A DNA stretch of 64,000 bases, from assembly GCF_014138605.1 (NCBI RefSeq), contig NZ_JACJHX010000009.1, forward strand, positions 1 through 64,000. Direction: 5' to 3'. A program made the translations under genes and the position numbers. This document shows positions 34,676 through 42,505 of this stretch, piece by piece; the first letter of the stretch is position 1, and every line of letters starts with the position of its first letter. This DNA comes from Peribacillus huizhouensis (GTDB lineage: Bacteria > Bacillota > Bacilli > Bacillales > DSM-1321). The notes beneath the pieces are model-generated. The model was given only the letters and a program-made list of their open reading frames with translations, did not search any database and was not told where the DNA came from.

Positions 34676-34717
34676 AAGAAAAACAAGCATGGATGAGAAT
34701 CCATGCTTGTTTTTCTT
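34676..34717 (+). terminator. Terminator of the GNAT gene
   Basis: AAGAAAAACAAGCATGGAT and ATCCATGCTTGTTTTTCTT form a 19-bp stem with a GAGA loop and T-run, 66 bp past the stop. Confidence 0.9.
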
Positions 34718-34740
34718 ATATTTCCGTTTCAATTACTACT

Positions 34741-34793
34741 TGATAAAGCGAAACTTCAATCAGTGGGGGGTTCTTCATCCCCCACTGATTGTT
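34741..34793 (+). repeat. Structured repeat, 5'-hairpin fragment
   Basis: TGATAAAGCGAAACTTCAAT followed by CAGTGGGGGG/CCCCCACTG, the first hairpin of the element, without its middle and 3' domains. It sits between the GNAT terminator and the MurG-like stop codon. Confidence 0.7.
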
Positions 34794-34836
34794 CAACTTA
34801 TTACCGGATTTCGGCATATATACTTCATATTAGTAA

Positions 34837-35907
34837 TTATTTTTGAAGCTGTAGGAGCAACTCAAACATCTCTGTTCCAGTTTTAAACGGACGTTTTTGA
34901 TGCATTTTCGCTTTATATTGTGGTGATTCATCCACTAAATGATCAAGCGTGTCAGAAAAAGCCTGATATGTTAGACTTTCCTCTTGAATAACTTTGCAAA
35001 AACCTTGATTTTCAAAGCTTGCTGCATTTAAAATTTGATCCCCTCTTGAAGCGTTGGCACTAAGTGGAATGAGAAGCATCGGTATTTCAAGCCCAAGAAA
35101 TTCATAAATAGAATTTGATCCCGCACGAGATACGACTACATCGGCACAAGCTAGCATATCGAATAATTCCTCATGAACATATTCAAATGGCTGATACCCT
35201 TTCCTTCGTAGATCTTCTTGAACATTTCCTTTGCCGCAAATGTGAATAATCTGGTAGAACCCTAATAAATCATCAAGATTTTCCGTTATAAGGTTATTAA
35301 TTTTGACAGCACCCAGGCTTCCACCCATCACAAGCAAAACGGGCTTACTTTGATCAAAACCACTTCTCTCTCTGCCTCTTAGGGCATCCCCCTTAAAAAT
35401 TCCATCTCTAAGAACAGCACCAATATAAATGGATTTTGATTTAGCAACATGTTTTTCTGTTTCTTCAAATGTCGTAAATATTTTCGAAGCAAATGGCATT
35501 GCCAGTTTATTCGCTAATCCAGGAGTATAATCGGATTCATGGATAAACACAGGGATTCTTAACATTTTTGCTGCTAATACGACAGGTACTGAAACGAAGC
35601 CGCCTTTTGAAAATACGAATTCAGGGCGAATTTTTTTGAGAATTTTTCGTGCATCGAAGATTCCTTTTATAACTCGAAACGGATCTTTTAAATTCTCCAA
35701 TGACATATATCTTCTCAACTTTCCAACTGAAACCGTTTGATAGCTGACGGTTGGAAATTCTTTTGCAATGATCTCTCTTTCGATTCCTTTTTCAGAGCCT
35801 ATATATGTAACTTCCCAATTATTTTTCAAAAATTCAGGGATGATTGCTGTATTGACAGAAACATGTCCAGCAGATCCTCCACCTGTAAACACTATCTTCT
35901 TTTTCAT
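34837..35907 (-). CDS. MurG-like N-acetylglucosaminyltransferase
   Basis: 356 aa from the ATG at 35905-35907 (MKKKIVFTGGGSAGHVSVN), with GAAGGTG upstream. The glycine-rich TGGGSAGHV loop, FIHESDYTPGLANKLA, VLLVMGGSLGAVKIN and the acceptor/UDP region VVSRAGSNSIYEFLGLEIPMLLIPL are all MurG hallmarks. MurG transfers GlcNAc to lipid I on the inner membrane face. It lies outside a division/cell-wall cluster and is alone, so it is probably the second MurG paralogue found in several Bacillus rather than the essential one. That is an inference from context. Confidence 0.85.
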   Translation of the reverse strand: MKKKIVFTGGGSAGHVSVNTAIIPEFLKNNWEVTYIGSEKGIEREIIAKEFPTVSYQTVSVGKLRRYMSLENLKDPFRVIKGIFDARKILKKIRPEFVFSKGGFVSVPVVLAAKMLRIPVFIHESDYTPGLANKLAMPFASKIFTTFEETEKHVAKSKSIYIGAVLRDGIFKGDALRGRERSGFDQSKPVLLVMGGSLGAVKINNLITENLDDLLGFYQIIHICGKGNVQEDLRRKGYQPFEYVHEELFDMLACADVVVSRAGSNSIYEFLGLEIPMLLIPLSANASRGDQILNAASFENQGFCKVIQEESLTYQAFSDTLDHLVDESPQYKAKMHQKRPFKTGTEMFELLLQLQK

Positions 35908-36120
35908 ATGATTCACCTTCCAAAGCCAAAAATTTCTACCCCTCATAATACCACATCTTCAGCTTATACACAGCGTAAATCTTTTCAATCTGAATAAAAA
36001 CAGGCCAACAGCCCCAAACTTTTGTTTATAATATGATATTTTTTCTCATCCCTTTCAGGTACTGCAACTTATGTTATAATTCTATCATTGTGCAAAAAAT
36101 TAATAAATCGAGGTAATATT

Positions 36121-37485
36121 ATGCGAAAAACTAATACAACACATGGGAAAATCCGCCAGTTATTCATCATCTTATTCCCGCTTCTCATCACACAACTTAG
36201 TTTATACGCGATGTCCTTCTTCGATATAATGATGTCCGGAAGATACAGTACTGCTGATGTTGCAGGGGTTTCAATCGGCAGCTCATTGTGGATGCCCATT
36301 TACTCAGGATTAGGAGGAATACTACTAGCAATCCCACCTATTATTTCTCAACTAATTGGAGCAAAAGATATAAAAAAGGTACCTTTTAATATCATTCAAG
36401 CGATCTATTTGGCCCTCGCTATTGGAGTTGCTATTACAATAATCGGATTCATCTTACTTAACCCTATTTTATCAATGATGAATCTAGAACCTGCCGTGGA
36501 GCAAGTGGCTCATTCCTTTTTAGTAGGGCTCGGATATGGCATCTTGCCACTTTTTGTATTTAATGTTCTTCGTTCTTTCATGGATGGTCTTGGTCAAACG
36601 AGAATTTCAATGCTCATCACATTATCAGCGCTACCGATCAATATTACTTTTAATTATTTTTTAATTTATGGTAAATTCGGATTCCCTGAGCTAGGGGGAG
36701 TCGGTTCTGGTTATGCTACAGCCATCACCTATTGGCTGATTTTTATCATTGCCTTAATAGTAGTAGTGAAGGTAGAGCCTTTTGCGTCCTATCGAGTTTT
36801 TAAAAGGTTTTATCGATTATCTCTTAAAAGTTGGAAAACCCTCCTTGTCATCGGTTTACCGATTGGTTTTTCAATCTTTTTTGAAACGAGTATTTTTGCA
36901 GCCGTTACTTTGTTTATGAGTAGTTATGATACGATTACAATTGCTTCTCACCAAATTGCTATGAACTTTGCTTCATTTCTTTATATGGCTCCATTGAGTA
37001 TCTCGATGGGATTAACAATTGTAGTAGCTTTTGAAGTTGGCGCAAAACGGTACAGTGACGCACGTGAATATAGTAAAATCGGCATCTCTATTGCAGTTAT
37101 ATTGTCCTTAATCTGCTCTCTTGTCATTTTCTTTTTACGGGAGCAAGTTGCTTCAATTTATACAGATGATCAGGTTGTCATAAAATTGACAACTCACTTT
37201 TTAATCTATGCGATCTTTTTCCAAATTTCAGATGCTTTCCAAGCCCCAATCCAAGGAATTCTTCGCGGGTATAAAGATGTGAATTTTACATTCTTTATGT
37301 CATTAGTTTCTTACTGGGTTATCGGGCTTCCGTTTGGATATACACTTGCAAACTTTACGGATTTAGGCCCATTTGGATATTGGATTGGTCTTATTTCCGG
37401 CCTGGCAATAGGCGCAATTGGATTATTGGGTCGCCTGCTATACTTGCAAAAAGTTAAGTATCCATCGACACAGAAAAGTGTCTAA
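36121..37485 (+). CDS. MATE-family multidrug efflux transporter
   Basis: 454 aa from the ATG at 36121, behind CGAGGT; a longer frame from 36088 lacks a ribosome-binding site. Twelve membrane segments are arranged as two halves. NorM-type motifs include FFDIMMSGRYSTADVAGVSIGSS and the second-half repeat SHQIAMNFASFLYMAPLSISMG. It exports cationic drugs or metabolites using a Na+ or H+ gradient. TATAAT at about 36074 with a weak -35 is its likely promoter. Substrate unknown. Confidence 0.9.
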   Translation: MRKTNTTHGKIRQLFIILFPLLITQLSLYAMSFFDIMMSGRYSTADVAGVSIGSSLWMPIYSGLGGILLAIPPIISQLIGAKDIKKVPFNIIQAIYLALAIGVAITIIGFILLNPILSMMNLEPAVEQVAHSFLVGLGYGILPLFVFNVLRSFMDGLGQTRISMLITLSALPINITFNYFLIYGKFGFPELGGVGSGYATAITYWLIFIIALIVVVKVEPFASYRVFKRFYRLSLKSWKTLLVIGLPIGFSIFFETSIFAAVTLFMSSYDTITIASHQIAMNFASFLYMAPLSISMGLTIVVAFEVGAKRYSDAREYSKIGISIAVILSLICSLVIFFLREQVASIYTDDQVVIKLTTHFLIYAIFFQISDAFQAPIQGILRGYKDVNFTFFMSLVSYWVIGLPFGYTLANFTDLGPFGYWIGLISGLAIGAIGLLGRLLYLQKVKYPSTQKSV

Positions 37486-37538
37486 AAAGTTTTTCCTTCC
37501 CACTAATAATCTAGTTTTACTTCAAAGATTACTTACTT

Positions 37539-37565
37539 CGATGTTGTCTTTTTCAGACAACATCG
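37539..37565. terminator. Hairpin after the MATE gene
   Basis: CGATGTTGTCT/AGACAACATCG is a perfect 11-bp stem with TTTTC loop, 54 bp past the stop. No T-run follows on the + strand, so it may only stabilise the transcript end. Confidence 0.5.
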
Positions 37566-37737
37566 ACATAATTTATGCCCTTCACATCTAATAGCTATTC
37601 CACTCCAAAAAATGAATCTACTTCTTGAATGGACATTCCTAAACGTTACCCTAAAGAAGGCTTTGGCATATTATAACGTAAATCATTTGTTATTAAGTCT
37701 TGTGTGGTCCTTAACGGATAAGAAATGAGGTGTACAA

Positions 37738-38214
37738 ATGTTTCCGTGGAGTTCCCTATTCTCTTTTCAGAAAAATAGTTCTGATAAAATCAAGCATTTG
37801 AATCCAAATGATATTCAATCGTTCATGAATCAAATCTTTTCACAAGCTATGCCAGATCAGATGCAACAGTTCATGAATCAACAAAACCAAAGCGCTGAAT
37901 CTGAATCACGTACCCAACAGAACACTCCTTCAGATGGGAAACTACAAGCAGCGGTATTTGAAACACATTCAGATGTTTATGTTCGCATCAATATTAAAGA
38001 TTCATCATGTATTAGACATTTAAAAATCTATCATACTTCAAATCAGCTTATGATTGATGGCATTCCAGGTTATGAAGAAAAATTTGTTACTACCCTGCCC
38101 TCCATCGTGAAGAAAAAAGGAACAACTGCGCAATACAAAAATGAAACACTAGAAATTCGGCTTGCAAAGCAACAAGATATTCAGTTTTCTGAAATAGACG
38201 TCTCAGAAATTTAA
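37738..38214 (+). CDS. Hsp20-like protein, possibly a spore coat/germination protein
   Basis: 158 aa. The N-terminal half is Gln/Asn/Met-rich (FMNQIFSQAMPDQMQQFMNQQNQ). The C-terminal ~85 residues have the beta-strand pattern of a degenerate alpha-crystallin domain (AAVFETHSDVYVRINIKDSSCIRHLKIYHTSNQLMIDGIP to LEIRLAK). Bacillus spore proteins CotM, CotP and GerT share this build; GerT is also of similar size. A chaperone-like structural role in the spore coat is plausible but inferred. GAGGTG precedes the ATG. It has no partner gene. Confidence 0.65.
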   Translation: MFPWSSLFSFQKNSSDKIKHLNPNDIQSFMNQIFSQAMPDQMQQFMNQQNQSAESESRTQQNTPSDGKLQAAVFETHSDVYVRINIKDSSCIRHLKIYHTSNQLMIDGIPGYEEKFVTTLPSIVKKKGTTAQYKNETLEIRLAKQQDIQFSEIDVSEI

Positions 38215-38259
38215 TGAGACGTCCATTTCAGAAAAAATTCTGTGTTAAATTTCTTAGTT

Positions 38260-38440
38260 CCATACAAAACGAATATGGCGTTAAAACCCTGCCATTTACC
38301 ATGATGGTCAAACCCTAGCACGATACACTTGCCTAATCACAATAATAGCGGTGCGAAGCAGGATTTTGAAGTACTTCCTCAAAGTAGAATGGCTTTATTA
38401 GTAGCACGTATTCCCGTTCCTTGTCCTCCATACAAAAAAG
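38260..38440 (-). repeat. Intergenic element of TACAAAACGAATATGG type, copy 2
   Basis: Ends CCATACAAAACGAATATGG and GTCCTCCATACAAAA, with CCATACAAAA as a perfect 10-bp direct repeat at both ends. Internal CCATTTA and GGTGCGAAGC blocks align to copy 1 (24312-24507). The overall identity looks moderate. It lies directly after the terminator of a leftward gene, as copy 1 does. Confidence 0.6.
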
Positions 38441-38470
38441 CCTCCACCCCGCTTTGTGCTAGGTGGAAGC
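38440..38470 (-). terminator. Terminator of the CAP-domain gene
   Basis: GCCTCCACC and GGTGGAAGC pair (one wobble). Leftward a T-run (TTTTTTGTATG) follows, which is also the edge of the repeat element. Confidence 0.75.
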
Positions 38471-38494
38471 CTATTCTTAGCAAATTATGCTAAA

Positions 38495-39289
38495 TTATTT
38501 TCCAATAAACATTTGTGTCCAATAGTTGCCTGCTTGTACATAGCCAACTCCGATATGTGTGTAGCTTGCATTTAAGATGTTAGCACGGTGTCCTTCACTG
38601 TTCATCCATGCTTGTACAACTTGCTGTGGAGTTGTTTGACCTTTTGCAATATTTTCACCAGCAGAAGAATAGCTGATACCAAATTGCTTCATCATATCAA
38701 ATGGTGAACCATATGTTGGGCTAGTGTGATCAAAATAGTTACGGTCTTTCATATCTTGAGATTTTGCACGTGCAACTTTGCTTAACTCGGTATCGATTGT
38801 AAGAGCTTTTAAACCGTTTTTTGCGCGCTCAGCGTTTGTAAGCTCAACCACTTCTTTTTCAAATTGGCTAATTGTAGAACTTGTAGGCGTTCCAGAATTA
38901 GTCGGCTTTTGGGCAGGTGGTGTTTGAGTTTGTGTCGGAGCAGTCGGTGCTTGTACCGGTTTTTCAACTGGCTGTGCAACTGGTGTTTTCACTGGCTGTT
39001 GCACAGGTGCTTTTGCCGGTTGTTTGACTGGAGCTGCTGGTTTTGCAGTATATTGTTTAGCAACTGCATCAAACTGCTTATTAATGCTAATATTATAGTT
39101 TACTGGGATATTATATTTTGCAAGATATTGATCTAGTACTTTTTGTAAGTCTTCTTGGCTATTAACTTTATAAGCTACTGTTTGAATGTTTACATTTTTT
39201 ATTGTAGAAGCATCAGCCTCTTTCACGCCAACTCCTGTGAAAATTAGGGCCGCTGCAGCCGCTGCTGTAAATAGTGATTTCTTTTTCAT
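38495..39289 (-). CDS. Secreted CAP/SCP-domain protein (YkwD-like)
   Basis: 264 aa from the ATG at 39287-39289 (MKKKSLFTAAAAAALIFTG), behind GAGG. Signal peptide to about residue 27 (EADA-S). A short N-terminal region with YxVxSxEDLQKVLDQYLAKYN follows, then a Pro/Gln/Val repeat linker (PVKTPVAQPVEKPVQAPTAP, about 95-140). The C-terminal CAP domain carries VVELTNAERAKNGLKAL, FDHTSPTYGSPFDMM, YSSAGENIAKGQ and AWMNSEGHRANILNASYTHIGVG. Bacterial CAP proteins of this type are secreted; their activity is unknown. Similar to YkwD of B. subtilis. Confidence 0.9.
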   Translation of the reverse strand: MKKKSLFTAAAAAALIFTGVGVKEADASTIKNVNIQTVAYKVNSQEDLQKVLDQYLAKYNIPVNYNISINKQFDAVAKQYTAKPAAPVKQPAKAPVQQPVKTPVAQPVEKPVQAPTAPTQTQTPPAQKPTNSGTPTSSTISQFEKEVVELTNAERAKNGLKALTIDTELSKVARAKSQDMKDRNYFDHTSPTYGSPFDMMKQFGISYSSAGENIAKGQTTPQQVVQAWMNSEGHRANILNASYTHIGVGYVQAGNYWTQMFIGK

Positions 39290-39652
39290 TATTAATTCCT
39301 CCCTGAAATTCAATGGTGTTTTCTTTCTGCCAAAATCATAACACGGCTTTTTTTGTAACATTCTTACCATGAATTACCTTGAGGGAAAATTAAATAATGA
39401 ACAGCTAGATGGATTAAAAAATTTTAAGCGGATATTCTTTATAAACCTATAGTTAAATAGTTTTCTCGTAGATTAATTGCTAGATGAAATCTTCTACTTT
39501 TCTACTCTGTCAATGGTAGGTGCGCGCTTAACTACCAAATAAAACTAGTAATTTAGGATTGACAACTTTTTTCAAAGACTTTTAATGTAACATTCTTTAC
39601 TTTTATATTACAAAATTAATTAATTAACACAAATTAAGATCTGAAAATTCAA
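39290..39652. other. Intergenic region without recognisable gene
   Basis: About 360 bp of AT-rich sequence upstream of the CAP gene. GATTGACAAC (39559-39568) and AATGTAACATTC are the only promoter-like words, on the + strand, with no ORF following. Nothing else seen. Confidence 0.35.
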
Positions 39653-39705
39653 AAAAAGGCATCCCATAAGAAGGGTTAGACCCTTATATGAGACACCTCT
39701 TTTTC
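39653..39705 (-). terminator. GGTCTGACC-family terminator after the YtkA-like gene
   Basis: AAAAAGGCATCCCATAAGAAGGG pairs imperfectly with CCCTTATATGAGACACCTCTTTTT, around GGGTTAGACCC. It is a shortened member of the family, three bases past the gene's stop. Confidence 0.65.
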
Positions 39706-39707
39706 TA

Positions 39708-40169
39708 CTATTTATCATGATGGTTATGTTTAATATCATCATTCATCGATTTACTTGTACTCTTTTCTTCCGGTTCACTAGCAGTCCCAATTACAAATTC
39801 CTTTTTCGGCATATTATGCAAATCTTTAGCCGTAACATGAGCATAGACATAATAGGTACCTTCTTCTGAGAAGGTTTTCTCAATTTGATATACCCCGTCT
39901 TTTAAATGTTTTACTTCAATCGTTTCATGGTTTTCGCTTTGTGATCGCCATATTTCAAATTTCACTTCATCCGCGTCCATTACTTCTTCGTCACCATATG
40001 TAACTTTTGCTTTAAAAGTAACAACATCATTCACTTCTGCCTGCTTAGGATTAATTGTCAAGTCTACATTAAGCATTTTGGGCTCAATATCTTTCTCCTG
40101 AAGGTTCGAACAAGCAACTAGAACAATCATCAAAACGATTACTAACATGCTTCCTACTTTTTTCCTCAT
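39708..40169 (-). CDS. YtkA-like lipoprotein
   Basis: 153 aa. Lipoprotein signal with lipobox VLVAC (Cys at 20). An Ig-like beta domain (about 33-125) of the YtkA/FixH-like family follows (VDLTINPKQAEVNDVVTFKAKVTYGDEEV, KDGVYQIEKTFSEEGTYYVYAHVTA). The tail is His/Asp/Ser-rich (NDDIKHNHHDK) and could bind metal. YtkA proteins are extracytoplasmic and some are linked to copper or respiration; no such partner is adjacent here. AAAGGGG precedes the ATG, and a (TA)n tract lies 17 bp upstream. Confidence 0.78.
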   Translation of the reverse strand: MRKKVGSMLVIVLMIVLVACSNLQEKDIEPKMLNVDLTINPKQAEVNDVVTFKAKVTYGDEEVMDADEVKFEIWRSQSENHETIEVKHLKDGVYQIEKTFSEEGTYYVYAHVTAKDLHNMPKKEFVIGTASEPEEKSTSKSMNDDIKHNHHDK

Positions 40170-40185
40170 TTTTCTTCCCCTTTAT

Positions 40186-40203
40186 TATATATATATATAT
40201 ATA
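40186..40203. repeat. (TA)9 dinucleotide tract
   Basis: Nine uninterrupted TA units within the leader/promoter of the YtkA-like gene, 17 bases upstream of its ATG. Length changes by slipped-strand replication could alter expression. Confidence 0.7.
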
Positions 40204-40254
40204 ACAAGATATCATAAATTTGGGAGTTAAATCAGTAATCATGTGACAAATTCC

Positions 40255-40594
40255 TGATAAAGTGAAACATTAATAAGTAGGGGTTTTCTTGATCTCCTAC
40301 TGATTGTTTGTCCCGTTCTAGAGTCGCTAATATCTCCGCTCCGCTTCGATAAATCGACTCTACGAACCCGAATCAATAAATCACAGACTAAGTTCGCCGC
40401 GTCCTCATGTCTTCGTCTGTGTGACCCACATCCTGTGGGCCTCAACTAAACCGCTAAAAGAGCACATCGCTAAGTTAAGTTTCACTGTATCTCACCAATC
40501 GGGCTTTTACGGGGAGTTGTTATCCCCTACCTACACTTCGTTAATTCCTCTAAGCCTTGTGGTGGGAATTATACTGCCCGTTAATGCGGGATAA
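40255..40594 (+). repeat. Structured repeat, full copy (reference)
   Basis: About 340 bp. It begins GATAAAGTGAAACATTAATA; the first hairpin is AGTAGGGG/CTCCTACT. GAGTCG ... CGACTC and CACAG/CTGTG stems and a CCCACATCCTGTGGG hairpin follow. Then CTCAACTAAACC is followed by AAGTTTCACTGTATC, the inverse of the 5' start, closing a multibranched domain. A separate 3' stem-loop runs from CGGGCTTTTACGGG to CCCGTTAATGCGGGATAA. Other copies: 32461-32795 (full, reverse), 41266-41418 (3' domain missing), 22272-22417 (middle missing), fragments at 34741 and 46810. Open frames in it are not conserved. Confidence 0.75.
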
Positions 40595-40597
40595 TCA

Positions 40598-40879
40598 CTA
40601 TGGTGTCTGTGCTAATTTCTCCATTTCTTCAATATAAACTGAAAGCATCCTGCTCTTTTCTTCATCGTTTAAATTGGAATGATGAACTCTTTGAATGCAT
40701 AAATAAAATTTCTCATACCGATTTTTCCTCGCTCTTGGATGACTGTTTTCATCAAGCAATTCAGCTTTTATTTTTTCGCGAAGCACATCATTTTCTTGAC
40801 CACCGCTGTCTTCTACTATTCGATTCTTCCATAATTTCGAATAGATCTTCAATAAATATTTGTCGTTTTCTTCATTCAT
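40598..40879 (-). CDS. Hypothetical charged helical protein
   Basis: 93 aa from the ATG at 40877-40879 (MNEENDKYLLKIYSKLW), behind GGAGGG. Highly charged (NRIVEDSGGQENDVLREKIKAELLDENS; HHSNLNDEEKSRMLSVYIEEMEKL), predicted all-helical and cytosolic. The hydrophilic composition and good ribosome-binding site favour this strand over the overlapping + strand frame. Its stop lies four bases from the structured repeat. Function unknown. Confidence 0.6.
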   Translation of the reverse strand: MNEENDKYLLKIYSKLWKNRIVEDSGGQENDVLREKIKAELLDENSHPRARKNRYEKFYLCIQRVHHSNLNDEEKSRMLSVYIEEMEKLAQTP

Positions 40880-41018
40880 ACTACTTCCCTCCATTGATTT
40901 ACATAATTCCTTATATAAAGGTAATCCTAATGATAAATTATTTGCCTATATGACATATTCTGTATACTAAAAAGAGAAGACAAATCAACTTAGACAACTG
41001 GATAAAGGAGTGATTCTA

Positions 41019-41264
41019 TTGGCACAAGTTTACCGCTGCCCAAATTGCCGAACAAATAAATCTAGATTTAATCTCATTCAACAAGTCGCAACTTCTGTAA
41101 AAAAAGATCCTCAATCTGGTGAGGTTGTTCAAGAATACTCAAGTGATAATTTAGAGCCTTTTCATCTTCCATACCGCGGCCCAGAAGTAAGAGTCCAATG
41201 TGCTTCATGCGGCCTAATCGAAGACGAAAAAACCTTTGCTGCATTCGGCGAACGAAACTTGTAA
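41019..41264 (+). CDS. Small zinc-ribbon protein
   Basis: 81 aa from the TTG at 41019, nine to ten bases after AAAGGAG. The GTG at 41010 is inside that ribosome-binding site. Two CxxC pairs, YRCPNCRTNK near the N-terminus and VQCASCGLIEDE near the C-terminus, form a zinc ribbon. Between them is a polar segment. Such ribbons bind nucleic acid or protein; the role is unknown. The structured repeat starts two bases after its stop. Confidence 0.72.
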   Translation: MAQVYRCPNCRTNKSRFNLIQQVATSVKKDPQSGEVVQEYSSDNLEPFHLPYRGPEVRVQCASCGLIEDEKTFAAFGERNL

Positions 41265-41265
41265 T

Positions 41266-41418
41266 TTTAATAAAGTAAAACTTCATTCAGTGGGGAGTTC
41301 TTTGTCCCCACTGATTGTTAGACCCATTCTAAAATCATTAAATCACTGACAAAGTACACTGCATCTTCATGTCTATGTCTGTTGCCCACATCCTGTAAGC
41401 CTCAACTAAACACAAATG
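41266..41418 (+). repeat. Structured repeat, 3'-truncated copy
   Basis: TAATAAAGTAAAACTTCATT, the 5' hairpin CAGTGGGGA/TCCCCACTG, then TTAGACCCATTCTA, CACTGACAAAGT, CATGTCTATGTCTGT and CCCACATCCTGTAAGCCTCAACTAAAC. It follows the reference copy in order but stops before the closing AAGTTTCACTG strand and 3' domain. It fills the gap between two convergent genes. Confidence 0.7.
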
Positions 41419-41422
41419 GATA

Positions 41423-42343
41423 CTATTTTTCTTCCAAAGCTGTTAGCTGACTCCGGATTTCTTTTTCATTAAGTTTTTCACCAATAATAACTAGATTGAG
41501 TGGCATTTTTATTAATTCATTCATATAGATTGGCATACCATAGGAATACTGAAATAAGTATGGTTGCTCAGAGTTTGTAAAAGACACATAGCCCTTCATT
41601 CGATAAACTGTTGCTGGAAGAGCACGCAGCCATTCTTCGAAGGAGGTTTGATCCATAGCCTTTTTGAAGGTATGTACGATAGCTTGCAAATGCAAATGAC
41701 TGTGTACGTTCAATTGACTATGTACATTTTTTTGGTTCATTTTCATTTTTTGTAAAGAAGAAAGTGATATTTTGGCTTGTGTAGTAAGTAAACTTATTGC
41801 CTCAGGATTTATTGCTTGAATCGAATATACAAGCTGTCCAGCTTCTAGATCACTTACCAAGTCCTGTTTGTTTAAGAGGATAAAGTCTGCATGCTGTACC
41901 TGTTCTACCAAAAGCTGACGTAGCTGTGGTGACAATTCATTCCGATCTTTGAAACGAAGTAAATCAACTACTGTAATAATCCCACGATAATTTAATCTTT
42001 TAGCAAATAATGGACTCATGATACTATCTAAAACCTCAACCGGATGAGCCGCTCCAGTTGTTTCTATATAAATCGCATCAAGTTCGTGCTCAGATAACAA
42101 ACTATGTATTTGTACCTCCAACTTATCTTGTATAGTACAGCAAATACAGCCTCCTAGAAGCTCCTTGAAAGGAACATCAGCCCCTAGTGCTGCTGATTCG
42201 ACAGATACACTGCCCAGTTCATTTAATAAAATTGCGGCTTTACGCCCTGCTTCATTTTCCTGTTGAATTATTTCCTTTAATAAAGTTGTTTTCCCACTGC
42301 CTAGAAAACCACCTAAAATGTATACCTCGGTCATTTTTTCCAT
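41423..42343 (-). CDS. COG0523/CobW-family metal-chaperone GTPase
   Basis: 306 aa. Walker A GFLGSGKTTLLK at the N-terminus, the metal-binding CxCC motif GGCICCTIQDK (near 65-75), and the guanine-specificity NKQD (near 157-160). A shortened C-terminal CobW domain ends QPYLFQYSYGMPIYM. A His-rich stretch (NVHSQLNVHSHLHLQ) lies between the domains. The family inserts or delivers metals (zinc, cobalt, iron); YciC/ZagA of B. subtilis is a relative but is longer. No Zur box was recognised upstream, so the metal is open. GTP-driven, cytosolic. CAGGAG ribosome-binding site. Confidence 0.87.
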   Translation of the reverse strand: MEKMTEVYILGGFLGSGKTTLLKEIIQQENEAGRKAAILLNELGSVSVESAALGADVPFKELLGGCICCTIQDKLEVQIHSLLSEHELDAIYIETTGAAHPVEVLDSIMSPLFAKRLNYRGIITVVDLLRFKDRNELSPQLRQLLVEQVQHADFILLNKQDLVSDLEAGQLVYSIQAINPEAISLLTTQAKISLSSLQKMKMNQKNVHSQLNVHSHLHLQAIVHTFKKAMDQTSFEEWLRALPATVYRMKGYVSFTNSEQPYLFQYSYGMPIYMNELIKMPLNLVIIGEKLNEKEIRSQLTALEEK

Positions 42344-42460
42344 TCTAAATATACTCCTGATTCAAATCGATTTAGTTTCACTAGCAGTGTACCATAAATA
42401 GACGTACAAAACATGAGATCTTGCTGTGTTATTCTATATACGACGAAACTTCAATAAAGA

Positions 42461-42500
42461 AAACCAGCAAAGTGTCCTGGTAAGGAGACTTTGCTGGTTT
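42461..42500 (-). terminator. Terminator of the ctp protease gene
   Basis: AAACCAGCAAAGT and ACTTTGCTGGTTT form a 13-bp stem, six bases past the protease stop codon. Confidence 0.85.
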
Positions 42501-42505
42501 AGCTG

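Noticed and set aside
40239-40445. 68-aa leftward ORF in the structured repeat (also 46834-47061)
   Set aside because: Frames are not shared between copies of the repeat and lack ribosome-binding sites.
40600-40953. 117-aa + strand ORF opposite the 93-aa gene
   Set aside because: No ribosome-binding site, Cys/Phe/Leu/His-rich shadow composition; the opposite strand has GGAGGG and a charged, natural-looking product.
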